NCBI RefSeq assembly: GCF_000311785.1
Contig: NZ_HE978535.1
Coordinates: 633,922-697,921, forward strand
DNA: 64,000 nucleotides
Reading direction: 5' to 3'
Origin: Brevibacillus massiliensis
GTDB taxonomy: Bacteria > Bacillota > Bacilli > Brevibacillales > Brevibacillaceae
In this document: piece by piece, positions 46,857 through 55,792 of the stretch
Layout of the letters: the number at the start of each line of letters is the position of its first letter
How positions within the stretch are numbered: the first letter of the stretch is position 1
Notes under the pieces: model-generated
Told to the model about the DNA's origin: nothing
Databases searched by the model: none
Seen by the model: the letters and a program-made list of their open reading frames with translations, nothing else
Position numbers and translations under genes: made by a program

Positions 46857-47656
46857 TTTCTGACCTCCATTCCCTTCGGCCGGCTGTTTCGCTGATTAAT
46901 AAAATAGTAGCCGATCACCAGTGCGATCGTGAACAAGAAGAGCAGCGAAGAGAGTGCATTGACGGACAGGGAAATCCCCTGCCGCGCCCGCGAATAGATT
47001 TCGACCGACAGCGTTGAGAATCCGTTTCCCGTGACGAAAAAGGTGACGGCAAAATCATCCAGAGAATACGTGAGCGCCATAAAAAATCCGGCAAAAATGC
47101 CTGGTGTGATGTATGGAAGTACTACCTTCGTCAATACTTCCCACCGGCTCGCTCCCAGGTCGCGGGCGGCGTCGATCAAGGTCGGGCTCATCTCCTGCAG
47201 CTTCGGCAGCACCATGAGAACGACGATCGGGACGCTGAACGCGATGTGGGACAACAGGACCGAGGCAAACCCCAGTTGAATCCCGATGATCGTAAACAAG
47301 ATCAGGAAAGAAGCGCCGATGATCACATCAGGGCTGACGATCAGCACATTGTTCAGCGTCAGGAGCGTCTGTTTTACCTGCCGCCGTTTGACATGGTTGA
47401 TCGCCAGCGCACCCATCACCCCTAAAATCGTGGAGATTGCCGCCGACAAGAGGGCGATGACAAACGTATTCAAGACGATGATCAACAGCCGGGTATCGGC
47501 AAAGACTTCCTGGTACCATTCCAGGGTAAATCCCTCAAAATCGTGCATGGCTCCGCCGCTGTTGAACGAGTAATACATCAAATAGAAAATCGGAGCATAT
47601 AAGATGATAAAGACGGCGACTAGATAAAGATTTGAAATTTTCCCTTTGATTCCCAC
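46853..47656 (-). CDS. potC: Spermidine/putrescine ABC transporter permease PotC
   Basis: A 267-residue permease with six helices and the EAA-loop sequence LIDAARDLGASRWEVLTKVV. The GTG at 47656 comes one base after the potB stop, with GGAGAGG upstream. Third gene of the pot operon. Confidence 0.92.
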   Translation of the reverse strand: MGIKGKISNLYLVAVFIILYAPIFYLMYYSFNSGGAMHDFEGFTLEWYQEVFADTRLLIIVLNTFVIALLSAAISTILGVMGALAINHVKRRQVKQTLLTLNNVLIVSPDVIIGASFLILFTIIGIQLGFASVLLSHIAFSVPIVVLMVLPKLQEMSPTLIDAARDLGASRWEVLTKVVLPYITPGIFAGFFMALTYSLDDFAVTFFVTGNGFSTLSVEIYSRARQGISLSVNALSSLLFLFTIALVIGYYFINQRNSRPKGMEVRK

Positions 47657-47657
47657 C

Positions 47658-48458
47658 TTATATTCCTCTCCTCCGATTTCCTGTTGCAATCATGAAGACC
47701 GCCATGGCAATGATCAAGAAGACGGCAATCGTCGAGCCCATCCCCCAATCCTGCGTCACGAGAAAGTGCTGTTCGATCGCTGTGCCAAGCGTTATCACGC
47801 GGTTACCGGCGATCAGCCGTGTGATCATGAACAGGGACAGAGCCGGGATAAAAACAGCCTGACAGCCCGCCTTTACCCCGTCCAGCGTCAACGGGAAGAT
47901 GACGCGGCGAAAGGTCGTCCAGCTTGATGCTCCCAGATCCCGGGACGCATCGACAAGCGACGGATTCAGCTTTTCGAGCGCGTTGTAGATGGGCAGAACC
48001 ATGAACGGTATGAAGATATAGACAGAGACAAATAAAAAGCTGAAGTCGGTAAACAGAATTTGTTTTGCCCCGATTCCGAGCACTTCCAACAGGGCATTCG
48101 CCGGTCCATACGTGCCGAAGATGCCGAGAAAAGCATACGCTTTCAGCAGCAAATTAATCCACGACGGCAAAATGATTAGCAGCAGCCAAAGCTGCTTGTG
48201 CTTCAATTTCGTCAAGAGATACGCCGTCGGATAAGCGATCAGCAGGGAAAAGGCCGTAATGAGAAAAGCGTACCAAAAGGAACTGAGCGTCATGGTCAAA
48301 TAGACCGGCGAGAAAAAATCGGTATAATTGCCCAGCGTAAATTGTCCTTCGATATCAAAAAAAGAATAGTAGAGAATCAGCAGAATCGGCGCGATCACGA
48401 AGAGTAGGATCCAGAAAACATACGGAATCAGATACAGGTTGCGCGTTTTATTTTGCAT
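47658..48458 (-). CDS. potB: Spermidine/putrescine ABC transporter permease PotB
   Basis: A 266-residue permease with six helices and the EAA-loop sequence [20 protein letters not shown]. The ATG at 48458 lies inside the end of potA (11-base overlap), so the two are translationally coupled. The longer upstream frame would lie in potA and is not used. Confidence 0.92.
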   Translation of the reverse strand: MQNKTRNLYLIPYVFWILLFVIAPILLILYYSFFDIEGQFTLGNYTDFFSPVYLTMTLSSFWYAFLITAFSLLIAYPTAYLLTKLKHKQLWLLLIILPSWINLLLKAYAFLGIFGTYGPANALLEVLGIGAKQILFTDFSFLFVSVYIFIPFMVLPIYNALEKLNPSLVDASRDLGASSWTTFRRVIFPLTLDGVKAGCQAVFIPALSLFMITRLIAGNRVITLGTAIEQHFLVTQDWGMGSTIAVFLIIAMAVFMIATGNRRRGI

Positions 48459-49554
48459 GACCGACCTCGTGATACGCTTCCAGGCGCTTGTCAAATTCTT
48501 CTTCCGTTTCACCAAATCGCATCACGTGGATGGCTTCCGGATCAAAGTGCAGGCCGATTTCATCTCCGACGGTGACTTTTTTGGTAGAGTGGACAAGCCA
48601 TTCGTTTCCGTCCTTATCGTAACAGCAAATCTCGTAATGAACGCCGCGGAAAAGCTGCGAGTCTACGCGCACTTGAAGCTTGCCCTGGTCGCGGGAGGTA
48701 ATCTCCAAATCCTCCGGACGGATGACAATTTCGACCGGCTCGCCCGGATGAAAGCCTTGGTCGACACATTCGAATTGTTTGCCGTTAAATTCAATCAGAA
48801 AATCTCTGATCATTTTACCCGGGATGATGTTGGACTCCCCGATAAAATCGGCGACGAAACGGTTGATCGGCTCGTCGTAGATATCCGTCGGGGTTCCGCT
48901 CTGCTGGATTTTCCCTTTGTGCAGGACAAATATTTCGTCTGACATGGCAAGCGCTTCTTCCTGGTCGTGCGTGACGAAAATAAAGGTGATGCCCAGGCGG
49001 CGCTGCAGTTCGCGCAGCTCATACTGCATTTCGGTACGAAGCTTCAAATCGAGCGCGGACAGCGGCTCATCGAGCAGAATCACTTCTGGCTCATTGACGA
49101 TCGCCCGGGCAATCGCTACCCGCTGTCGCTGTCCTCCAGACATTTCTGTAATTTCCCGGTTCTCGTAGCCATCCAGATTGACAAAGCGGAGTGCCTCCTT
49201 CACTTTGGCGCTGACTACGTCGTTTTTCAGCTTTTTTATTCGCAAGCCAAAGGCTACATTCTCAAACACATTTAAATGAGGAAACAAAGCGTAATCCTGA
49301 AACACCGTGTTCACCTGCCGCTGGTTGGCCGGGAGGTTGTTGATCAGCCTGCCGTTGAAATAGATATTCCCCTCAGTCGGTTCGGTGAATCCGGCAATCA
49401 AGCGGAGAATCGTCGTTTTGCCGCATCCGGAAGGTCCGAGCAGCGTGTAAAATTTTCCCCGCTCGATCTCGAAGCTCACGTCATCCAGGACAGCCGGATC
49501 GTTGTCATACCGCTTGGTCACGTGCTCAAAGCGAATAATGGAATGTTCTTTCAT
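48448..49554 (-). CDS. potA: Spermidine/putrescine ABC transporter ATPase PotA
   Basis: A 368-residue importer ATPase with Walker A (GPSGCGKTT), signature ([15 protein letters not shown]), Walker B ([12 protein letters not shown]), switch His ([14 protein letters not shown]) and a C-terminal TOBE domain. It is the complete counterpart of the truncated ATPase at 32.6 kb. AAGGAG precedes the ATG. First gene of potABCD. Confidence 0.94.
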   Translation of the reverse strand: MKEHSIIRFEHVTKRYDNDPAVLDDVSFEIERGKFYTLLGPSGCGKTTILRLIAGFTEPTEGNIYFNGRLINNLPANQRQVNTVFQDYALFPHLNVFENVAFGLRIKKLKNDVVSAKVKEALRFVNLDGYENREITEMSGGQRQRVAIARAIVNEPEVILLDEPLSALDLKLRTEMQYELRELQRRLGITFIFVTHDQEEALAMSDEIFVLHKGKIQQSGTPTDIYDEPINRFVADFIGESNIIPGKMIRDFLIEFNGKQFECVDQGFHPGEPVEIVIRPEDLEITSRDQGKLQVRVDSQLFRGVHYEICCYDKDGNEWLVHSTKKVTVGDEIGLHFDPEAIHVMRFGETEEEFDKRLEAYHEVGHAK

Positions 49555-49612
49555 CTAGCCCTGCTCCTTGTTGAATAATAAAGTGTCCTCATGAATGTAT
49601 GAAACCCTCATT

Positions 49613-49640
49613 ATTATAAATGATAACGGCAAAACTGCAA
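49613..49640 (-). promoter_or_regulatory. potABCD promoter
   Basis: On the minus strand TTGCAG (49635-49640), 16 bases, and a perfect TATAAT (49613-49618), about 60 bases before the potA ATG. Confidence 0.65.
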
Positions 49641-49725
49641 TCGCAAATTTTGAGGGAGATTTGTTGTTTGCTCGCTCACGTATTAAAATGAAAGGATATC
49701 CTGGAAGATTGGAGCAGTCAACCTT

Positions 49726-50988
49726 ATGAGAAAATGGCCATTTATCGTCGCCTTGACGATCCTCTTCATCACAGCTCTATTTGTTCCCGCACTCTCCGCT
49801 CCTTACGTCCAAGTGGCTGTGGACGGGCGCTATGTGTCATTTCCAGATGAACTGCCATATCTCGACGCCCATTCCAACCGAACGATGGTACCGGCCAGAT
49901 TCGTCGCGGAAAAGCTGGGTGCCCGTGTCCAATGGAGAGGAGAATTGAATCAAGTGATCTTTACATACAAAAACCAGACGATTATCCTGCCGATCGGCCA
50001 AAACCGCGCGCAAGTCAATGGAAAAGAGAAGGCCTTTGACGCTCCCGCGGTGCTCAAGAACGACCGAACGATGGTACCCCTGCGTTTTGTCAGTGAAGTC
50101 TTCGGGGCCAAGGTCCGGTGGATCGAGGAACGAAACCTGGCTGTCGTAACGACGGCGAGACATGCCGAGGTGGTTCCGCCCGCCCCTGAAAAAGGCACGT
50201 GGATCTGGAATACGAAAATCATTGAAACGGATCAGGACGGCATTTTGCGCTTTGCCCGCGATAATGCGATCACCGCGATCTACCTTCACGTCGACAAGGA
50301 TGTAAATCCAGAGGCGTATCAAAGCTTTATACGCAGCGCGCACGAGAAACAGATAAAGGTAGAAGCCCTTGTCGGCACCCCCCGGTGGGCATTTACCGGC
50401 AGCCAGGACCAAATAAAGGACTACATGGCCTGGGTGAAGCAGTATAATGCATCCGCAGGGGCGAACGAGAGATTTGTCGGGCTCCACTTCGATATTGAGC
50501 CCTATCTGCTGAAGGAATGGAAGAACAACCAGCGATTGGTGATCGAACATTGGATGGACAACATGCGCTTCATCGAGAGCGAAACCAAAGGGACCGGTCT
50601 GAAAATAACGCTGGATGTGCCCTTCTGGGTTCACAAGGTCAAAATTCCCGACTCCGACTACACGTTTAGCGCATGGCTGCTGGAGAAGTTTGACTGTCTG
50701 GTGCTCATGGATTACCGAAATTTCGCCTTGGGGAATGACGGGATTGTCGAAAATGCAAGCACGATCTTGAGGGAAGCTTCTACTTTGAAGAAGCAAGTAA
50801 TTGTCGCAGTAGATACCGCAAAAAGTACGGAAGGGGAACGGACCACGTTCTACTCCCTGAGTACGGATTCGCTGGAGCGGGAATTGCAAATCGCCAAAGA
50901 ACAGCTGTCGCGCTATGCAAGCTTTGCCGGGGTAGCAATCCATGACTACCAAAATTGGACAGCGCTGAATCTGCAGCCCCGGCCTTAG
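49726..50988 (+). CDS. Secreted protein: copper amine oxidase N-terminal repeat domain plus TIM-barrel-like domain
   Basis: A 420-residue exported protein. The signal peptide (about 1-25, cleavage near ALSAP) is followed by a copper-amine-oxidase N-terminal-like domain with the repeat NRTMVPARFVAEKLGARVQW and DRTMVPLRFVSEVFGAKVRW, which in Paenibacillaceae usually mediates surface association rather than oxidase activity. From about residue 160 comes a barrel-like domain with FVGLHFDIEPYLL, LKITLDVPFWV and VLMDYRNFA, reminiscent of glycoside hydrolase families. The substrate is unknown. Confidence 0.78.
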   Translation: MRKWPFIVALTILFITALFVPALSAPYVQVAVDGRYVSFPDELPYLDAHSNRTMVPARFVAEKLGARVQWRGELNQVIFTYKNQTIILPIGQNRAQVNGKEKAFDAPAVLKNDRTMVPLRFVSEVFGAKVRWIEERNLAVVTTARHAEVVPPAPEKGTWIWNTKIIETDQDGILRFARDNAITAIYLHVDKDVNPEAYQSFIRSAHEKQIKVEALVGTPRWAFTGSQDQIKDYMAWVKQYNASAGANERFVGLHFDIEPYLLKEWKNNQRLVIEHWMDNMRFIESETKGTGLKITLDVPFWVHKVKIPDSDYTFSAWLLEKFDCLVLMDYRNFALGNDGIVENASTILREASTLKKQVIVAVDTAKSTEGERTTFYSLSTDSLERELQIAKEQLSRYASFAGVAIHDYQNWTALNLQPRP

Positions 50989-51001
50989 GCCTGAGTGTTG
51001 A

Positions 51002-51985
51002 TCAATAATAGCTTCGCAGCAGATGAATGGAAGATTTCGCCGCAACCCGGTACGATGAGATGGTGCCAGGCAGCAGTACAGCGTCACCCGGAAGCAGCGG
51101 CAGGCCCTCCGGTTCGCCGTCCGCCCAAAGCAGCCCGCTTCCTTCGGCGACGATCAGGATCTCCGGATTGCCACCGGCGGACGGGAGGAAGCAGGAACTG
51201 CCGTTTGTCAGCAGAAGTCTTTCGACGGTAAAAAACGGACAGGCAAGCAGCTGCTCGTGGCACGCACAGTCTGTCCGGCGCAGCAGCTTCGGTGATACAG
51301 GATCGCCGGCCTGCTGCGCCTCCGCTCCGTACAACATCACCTCTGCTGCCTGATCGATATGCAGCTCCCGTCCCCTTCCCTCGCTGTCGACGCGGTCCCA
51401 GTCGTAGATGCGGTAGGTGACGTCGGAAGCCTGCTGGATTTCGATCACGACCGTGCCGGCCAAGAGCGCATGCAGCGTCCGGGCCGGGATGAAGAACATG
51501 TCTCCTTTGCGAACTTCCCTGAAAAGCAGGTACTCCCGGATGCGTTTTTCTCTCAATGCCCGCCTGTACTCATGCTCGCTAGACAGCGTGTGACCGCAGG
51601 TGATCCTGGCCCCGGGCTCATGATCGAGCACGTACCACGCCTCTGATTTGCCAAAATCCCCCTCCCTCTCCTGCGCGTACCGGTCGTCCGGATGAATCTG
51701 TACGGACAGATGTTCGGTTGCCTCCAAAAACTTGATCAGCAGCGGAAAGCGGCCTTGCGGGGAACGGCCCAGATACGCTCCCGGATACTCGCTGGTCAGG
51801 TCTGCAAGGCTTTTGCCGGCGAACGGTCCATTTTTTACCACAGATGTTCCATGCGGATGCCCGGACAACACCCAGTATTCGCCTATCGGCTGTTTTCCCT
51901 CCTGTCCAAACCTCGGCTTTAACCTGTGCCCGCCCCACACCCGCTCCTTTGCAATCGGGTGGAATTTCACCGGGTAAGGGTGCAT
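51002..51985 (-). CDS. manA: Mannose-6-phosphate isomerase, class I
   Basis: A 327-residue zinc enzyme interconverting mannose-6-phosphate and fructose-6-phosphate. Zinc-site blocks are LSVQIHPDDRYAQ, GKSEAWYVLD and FIPARTLHALL, with PQGRFPLLIKFLEA ahead. The length matches Bacillus ManA/Pmi. It is convergent with the secreted protein gene and divergent from the TrmB regulator, whose own operator lies between. Confidence 0.92.
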   Translation of the reverse strand: MHPYPVKFHPIAKERVWGGHRLKPRFGQEGKQPIGEYWVLSGHPHGTSVVKNGPFAGKSLADLTSEYPGAYLGRSPQGRFPLLIKFLEATEHLSVQIHPDDRYAQEREGDFGKSEAWYVLDHEPGARITCGHTLSSEHEYRRALREKRIREYLLFREVRKGDMFFIPARTLHALLAGTVVIEIQQASDVTYRIYDWDRVDSEGRGRELHIDQAAEVMLYGAEAQQAGDPVSPKLLRRTDCACHEQLLACPFFTVERLLLTNGSSCFLPSAGGNPEILIVAEGSGLLWADGEPEGLPLLPGDAVLLPGTISSYRVAAKSSIHLLRSYY

Positions 51986-52108
51986 GTGAACACTCCCCCT
52001 TTAAAGGAAATGGAGCGCTGCTCACCCGTCTAGGGAATAGGCAGCGCTGCTGTTCTGTATATGTATAAGGCAGCCGCGTCCGTTTGGTGAAGAAAGCTGT
52101 TTCCGGTG

Positions 52109-52156
52109 TTGACAAGGCATGACTTTATTAGTAGTATTCCTTTATACTACTAATAA
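52109..52156 (+). promoter_or_regulatory. trmB-like gene promoter and operator (copy 1)
   Basis: TTGACA (52109-52114), 17 bases, TAGTAT (52132-52137). A perfect 13-base dyad, TTATTAGTAGTAT / ATACTACTAATAA with a 6-base spacer (52125-52156), covers the -10 and start site. Its core GTAGTAT-N6-ATACTAC reappears, with one symmetric change, at 52982-53001. Confidence 0.72.
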
Positions 52157-52173
52157 AAAAGGAGGCTCGTCAT

Positions 52174-52953
52174 TTGATCGATGAACTTCGCAAAATTGGC
52201 TTGTCGGATTTGGAAGCGAGGTGTTACATGGCGCTTCATGAAGAACCCAACCTGTCCGGTTATGAGGTGGCGAAAAGAGTATCCGTGTCGCGAACCAATG
52301 TTTACGCGGTGCTGCGTTCCTTGACTGAGCAGGGAATTTGCCGGGCGATCGAGGGTGATCCCGTCCTGTATGATGCGGTGCCGATTGAACAATTGGTTCG
52401 AGCGCTGAAATCCGATTTTGAAAAGACAGCCCAAAAACTGCTGCAAGAGCTCAAAAGCCCGCCGCGGTCTTCCTCTTCTTTTTACACCTGGCAGGGGGAA
52501 GAACCGTTGAAAAAAACCATTCACCGGCTGATTGCCAATGCGGATCAGCACATCATCGCAGATTTCTGGTCGGAGGATGTACATTGGGTTGAACAACCAC
52601 TGCTCGAGGCCGAGCAGCGCGGGGTTGCCGTCACGATCATTACCATCGGTGACAGCCACACTCCCCTGCGAGATGTCGTGGTCCACCAACGCAGCGAAGA
52701 ATGGCAGCAGATGGCATCGCGAAAGTTTTCCCTTTTATGCGACGGCAAACATGCGCTGCTCGGCAGCTTTACAACCGGACTGAAGCTTTCTGCGCTGGAA
52801 ACGGATCATCCCGCGGTTATCGAACTATTGCAGAACGCATTTTACCACGACGTGGTCATGGAACAAGTCGAACGGGATTTCGGCGACGCCCTGGTCCGCA
52901 AGTATGGAATCGGTTATCACAAGATCATGGATACATACAGGGATAGGTTCTAG
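52174..52953 (+). CDS. TrmB-family sugar-type transcriptional regulator
   Basis: A 259-residue regulator: N-terminal TrmB winged helix (LRKIGLSDLEARCYMALHEE, VSVSRTNVYAVLRSLTEQG) and a C-terminal phospholipase-D-like ligand domain (from about 105). TrmB proteins sense sugars. A TTG start with AAAGGAGG is used. Dyads of one design lie at its own promoter and before the IMPase-like gene, so it likely controls both. The manA gene next door strengthens the link to sugar phosphates. Confidence 0.88.
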   Translation: MIDELRKIGLSDLEARCYMALHEEPNLSGYEVAKRVSVSRTNVYAVLRSLTEQGICRAIEGDPVLYDAVPIEQLVRALKSDFEKTAQKLLQELKSPPRSSSSFYTWQGEEPLKKTIHRLIANADQHIIADFWSEDVHWVEQPLLEAEQRGVAVTIITIGDSHTPLRDVVVHQRSEEWQQMASRKFSLLCDGKHALLGSFTTGLKLSALETDHPAVIELLQNAFYHDVVMEQVERDFGDALVRKYGIGYHKIMDTYRDRF

Positions 52954-52981
52954 CTTATCCCCCTGTTTCCGCCCTTTTATA

Positions 52982-53001
52982 GTGGTATTTATAAATACCA
53001 C
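52982..53001 (+). promoter_or_regulatory. Second TrmB-type operator before the IMPase-like gene
   Basis: A perfect 20-base palindrome with core GTGGTAT-N6-ATACCAC, about 75 bases before the IMPase-like ATG. It shares spacing and seven-base half-sites (one symmetric change) with the dyad at the trmB-like promoter. Confidence 0.65.
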
Positions 53002-53076
53002 CTAAAATGCATTGCTGTTCCCCTGTCGAACGGTCGCGGGGACAGACAACAACTTTATTGAAGGAGCTAGATCATA

Positions 53077-53870
53077 ATGGCACATTTCAACTTGAAAGTA
53101 TTCCAGGAGCTTTTTTCATATGTTGGCGACAGGCTGCTGCAGGATTACGGACATCGCGAGGCACCGCCTGACCGGCAAGAGATGTTTGCGCGATTTTTGG
53201 CGGCGAATGCCTGGGCCACCAATGAAGTAAAGGCAGTCCTGCAACGCGAATATCCTGACGTACAGCGCTTTTATTCAGACCTGGATGCGGATCGGAAAAA
53301 CCCGCAGCCCCTGGACACTTGCTGGGTCCTCGACCTGATCGACGGCGGATTTCATTTGCACCAGGGATTTGCTTTTTGGTCGATGTCCCTTTGCCTGGTC
53401 GAAGACGGGACGCCGGTCTTCTCTCTGGTGTACGATCCGAACCGCCGGGAGCTCTTTCATGCAATCCGGGGCAAGGCGCTTACCTGAACGGCAAGTCCAT
53501 CCGGGTCGCCGGAAAATCCGGCTTGCACAACGCCCTGTTAATGACGGCTCCGCCCAGTTTTGCAGATGAAGAGCCAGTGCTTGCCAAGTCTACCATTGAC
53601 GGAATAGGCAAGCTGCTTCCGAGGGTGTTCGGCATACGGATGCTGGGCTCTGTTGCCCTTCAGTTGGCCTACGTGGCCAGCGGCAGAATGGACGGGTATT
53701 GGGAATTTGGCGAGGATATCTACGATCGGCTGGCCGGAGCCTTGCTCATTTCGGAGGCGGGTGGCCGCGTAACAGATCTCTCAGGCCGGGAATTTGCTCT
53801 GGGGAGTTCAGGTATTATCGCAAGCAATGCCATGCTAAGCGGGCAAATCCGAGAGGTACTGCATAGCTGA
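53077..53870 (+). pseudogene. Inositol-monophosphatase-family protein, frameshifted, variant active site
   Basis: An IMPase/FBPase-superfamily protein over two frames. The first part ends ELFHAIRG...; the second resumes GAYLNGKSIRVAGKSG and runs to 53870. The break is in GGGG near 53467-53471; five G would restore the frame. The metal motif expected as Asp-Pro-Ile-Asp-Gly-Thr reads VLDLIDGGFHLHQG. The upstream Glu-Glu of the first metal site is replaced (YSDLDAD), so activity may be changed even if the frame is intact. The C-terminal Asp is kept (DIYDRLAGALLISEAGG). It lies behind a TrmB-type operator. Confidence 0.75.
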
Positions 53871-54010
53871 GCCGAGCCAAACGAGTAACAGCCGGTCCCA
53901 ATCGCACAGATTGGAACCGGCTTGATCTCACCGTTTACCGTCAGTTGACAGCCGAGCTCGATCTGTTCTGCATCGAGATCGGTGGTCGGCTCGTCGGCGA
54001 ACGGAAAAAG
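53871..54010 (-). pseudogene. Possible ABC-F gene remnant
   Basis: A minus-strand frame reads ADEPTTDLDAEQIEL, very close to the Walker B region of ABC-F proteins (the intact one at 20.6 kb has [15 protein letters not shown]). It then loses similarity. A hairpin GCCGGT..CCAATC / GATTGG..ACCGGC sits beside it. The stretch could be a deletion stub; chance similarity is not excluded. Confidence 0.3.
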
Positions 54011-54011
54011 C

Positions 54012-54045
54012 CTCCTTATCTTTTTTTGGACAGGAGGCAGAGGCA
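54012..54045 (-). terminator. Terminator after MFS gene
   Basis: On the minus strand GCCTCC and GGAGGC form a short stem with an A-rich loop, followed by TTTTT, just beyond the MFS stop. Confidence 0.5.
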
Positions 54046-54053
54046 AAACCACT

Positions 54054-55283
54054 TTATTCCCTTTGTGCCGCTGGAACCTTCAGCAAAGGCAGCATGATGA
54101 TGACGCCGACGATGAACAGCACCGTGGCGGTTTCAAACATCGCCATCAGCGAGAATACCGATTTCAACCAGCCTGAGACGCTCATCGTGAGGATCATGGT
54201 GCCCATGAAAACAGGGTTTAAAATGCCGTTGACCCGGCCGACGAAATCGGATTCCGTATTTTGCAGAATCATCGTGTTAATGCCGATCGAGATGCAAGGC
54301 ATGGCCAGTCCGCCGATGAATTGAGCCGTCAGCGTCAGCCACAATTGGCTCGACAAGCCCATCACCAGGAACCCGCAAGCACTCATCGTCATCCCGATCA
54401 AGAGCAGCTTTAGCGGCGCGATCTTTTTGGCCAAGCCCATCACCAGGATTCCTCCCAAGATCATCGCGATCCCATTCGCCGCCATGAGCCATTGAAGCTG
54501 TTCTTTTGGCAAGCCGAGCCGCTCGGTGATAATGAAGACGGACAGCGGTTGAATCAGGCCGATCGCTAGGCCAGCCGCCGCAAAACAGCCGCCAAGCAAG
54601 GTAAGCGTGCGATTTTGCAGCACGTAACGGAATCCGGCCTTCATTTCTTCCCAGATCGTCTTCTCTTTCCGCTTCTCTTCAATCCGGTCCGGAGGGAGCA
54701 AAAGCAGCACGGCAGCCGACAGCAAAAAGGCAATCCCCATGGCGCCAATCGCGATATCAATGCCGTAATGCTGGTAGACGAACGTACCGATGACCGGTCC
54801 GAGGATCATAAACAGCGCGAAAATCGTCTGGTACAAGGACATTCCCATCTGGATCAGTGCTTCCGGAACATGCAGCTTGAACAGCTTCATCCCCGACGGC
54901 TGGGAAAACTGCGACAGGATGGACGATACCAGCGTCGCAAAGAAAATCGCTTTCCAACTGCCGAATACGAGCGTCAACAACACGGCAAACACCGATGCAG
55001 AGCTGAGCAGATCACACCAGACCATGGTCCGCTTGGGCCGCCAGCGGTCGGCGAATGTGCCGCCAATAAACGAAAACAAGAAGATCGGCGCAAATTCAGC
55101 CACGTAAATGAGTGAAACAGCGACCGGGTCCCCGCTCGTCTTTTCCATGACAAATAGCAAAATAGAGTAATTGCGAACCCAGATGCCAATCTGCAGAAAA
55201 AAAACGGAAAGCAAGATGGTGCGGACGACTCGGTTGCGAAACAAGTCCCCCATTGAAGCTTTTGATTCTGTGTTTCCTGTCAT
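54054..55283 (-). CDS. MFS exporter
   Basis: A 409-residue, twelve-helix major facilitator of the MFS_3 (enterobactin exporter/macrolide efflux-like) type. It shows FSFIGGTFADRWRPKRTMVW as the loop 2-3 motif and SQFSQPSGMKLFKLHVPEAL typical of the group. It likely exports a drug or siderophore-like compound. A good AAGGAGAGGGG site precedes the ATG. The gene sits behind a ~430-base leader with three tandem terminators and an upstream small ORF, so its expression appears to be controlled by attenuation. Confidence 0.88.
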   Translation of the reverse strand: MTGNTESKASMGDLFRNRVVRTILLSVFFLQIGIWVRNYSILLFVMEKTSGDPVAVSLIYVAEFAPIFLFSFIGGTFADRWRPKRTMVWCDLLSSASVFAVLLTLVFGSWKAIFFATLVSSILSQFSQPSGMKLFKLHVPEALIQMGMSLYQTIFALFMILGPVIGTFVYQHYGIDIAIGAMGIAFLLSAAVLLLLPPDRIEEKRKEKTIWEEMKAGFRYVLQNRTLTLLGGCFAAAGLAIGLIQPLSVFIITERLGLPKEQLQWLMAANGIAMILGGILVMGLAKKIAPLKLLLIGMTMSACGFLVMGLSSQLWLTLTAQFIGGLAMPCISIGINTMILQNTESDFVGRVNGILNPVFMGTMILTMSVSGWLKSVFSLMAMFETATVLFIVGVIIMLPLLKVPAAQRE

Positions 55284-55396
55284 GTGATTCCCCTCTCCTT
55301 ATCATGCTGGACCGGAAGCTGTCGCCTCAATCCAGCCGGTAAAATTTGATGCGCCGTTTTATGGAAACATCGTCAACCCCTCCTTATCCCATGACA

Positions 55397-55420
55397 CAAA
55401 AAACGTCGGATGATCCGACG
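55397..55420 (-). terminator. Leader terminator 3 of MFS gene
   Basis: On the minus strand CGTCGGA TCA TCCGACG forms a 7 bp stem with 3-base loop, followed by a T tract. It is the nearest of three tandem hairpins to the MFS gene. Confidence 0.7.
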
Positions 55421-55432
55421 CCTGTTCCCGTG

Positions 55433-55462
55433 AAAAAGACGTCGGTATCTTTCCCGACGTCT
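55433..55462 (-). terminator. Leader terminator 2 of MFS gene
   Basis: On the minus strand AGACGTCGG and CCGACGTCT form a perfect 9 bp stem followed by TTTTT. Its stem sequence repeats that of the neighbouring hairpins. Confidence 0.75.
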
Positions 55463-55471
55463 CATCGCCAT

Positions 55472-55498
55472 AAAAAAGACGCCGGGTTCCCGACGTCT
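55472..55498 (-). terminator. Leader terminator 1 of MFS gene
   Basis: On the minus strand AGACGTCGGG and CCCGGCGTCT form a 10 bp stem with one mismatch, followed by TTTTTT. It begins about 15 bases after the end of an upstream 47-codon frame. Confidence 0.75.
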
Positions 55499-55546
55499 GT
55501 CTTTGTGGATTCTCATACTTGTTGGACTCGCAGCATCCGCAACTGA

Positions 55547-55669
55547 TCAGTCAAGTTGCGAACACGAAGCATACACCAAGGGCACAGAGTGATCGGGATG
55601 GTTTTTTTGTATTTGGTTGTTGGTAAAAGCTGCATCTGTAAAGTGAATGAAACCATTATCCCAAACCAT
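55547..55669 (-). CDS. Candidate leader peptide of MFS gene (40 codons)
   Basis: AAGGAGGTAA lies at normal spacing before this ATG, the best ribosome site in the leader. The frame starts MVWDNGFIHFTDAAFTNNQI and ends CSQLD. An overlapping frame (55513-55656, 47 codons, with CPWC and ending LRMLRVQQV) is an alternative with a weaker start. Neither resembles a known family. Translation of either would reach close to the first terminator hairpin. Confidence 0.45.
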   Translation of the reverse strand: MVWDNGFIHFTDAAFTNNQIQKNHPDHSVPLVYASCSQLD

Positions 55670-55700
55670 TGTCTGTTACCTCCTTCTTCTGGTATGAAAA

Positions 55701-55752
55701 AAGTAATTACTTGGTAATGCAAAGTATAGTATGACTTTTGATGTCGTGTCAA
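55701..55752 (-). promoter_or_regulatory. Strong promoter and palindromic operator of the MFS leader
   Basis: On the minus strand TTGACA (55747-55752), 18 bases, TATACT (55723-55728). The perfect palindrome AAGTAATTACTT (55701-55712) sits a few bases after the expected start site, as a repressor site would. No regulator gene for it was identified nearby. Confidence 0.7.
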
Positions 55753-55792
55753 CACATCGTTTTGTAAAAATGCACGATTTTTCACTACGCAC

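Noticed and set aside
49837-51087. 416-codon minus-strand frame
   Set aside because: Antisense shadow of the secreted copper-amine-oxidase-domain gene.
55397-55498. Tandem repeats that could be a small CRISPR array
   Set aside because: The units are hairpin terminators with T tracts on one strand; repeats are imperfect and no cas genes are near.
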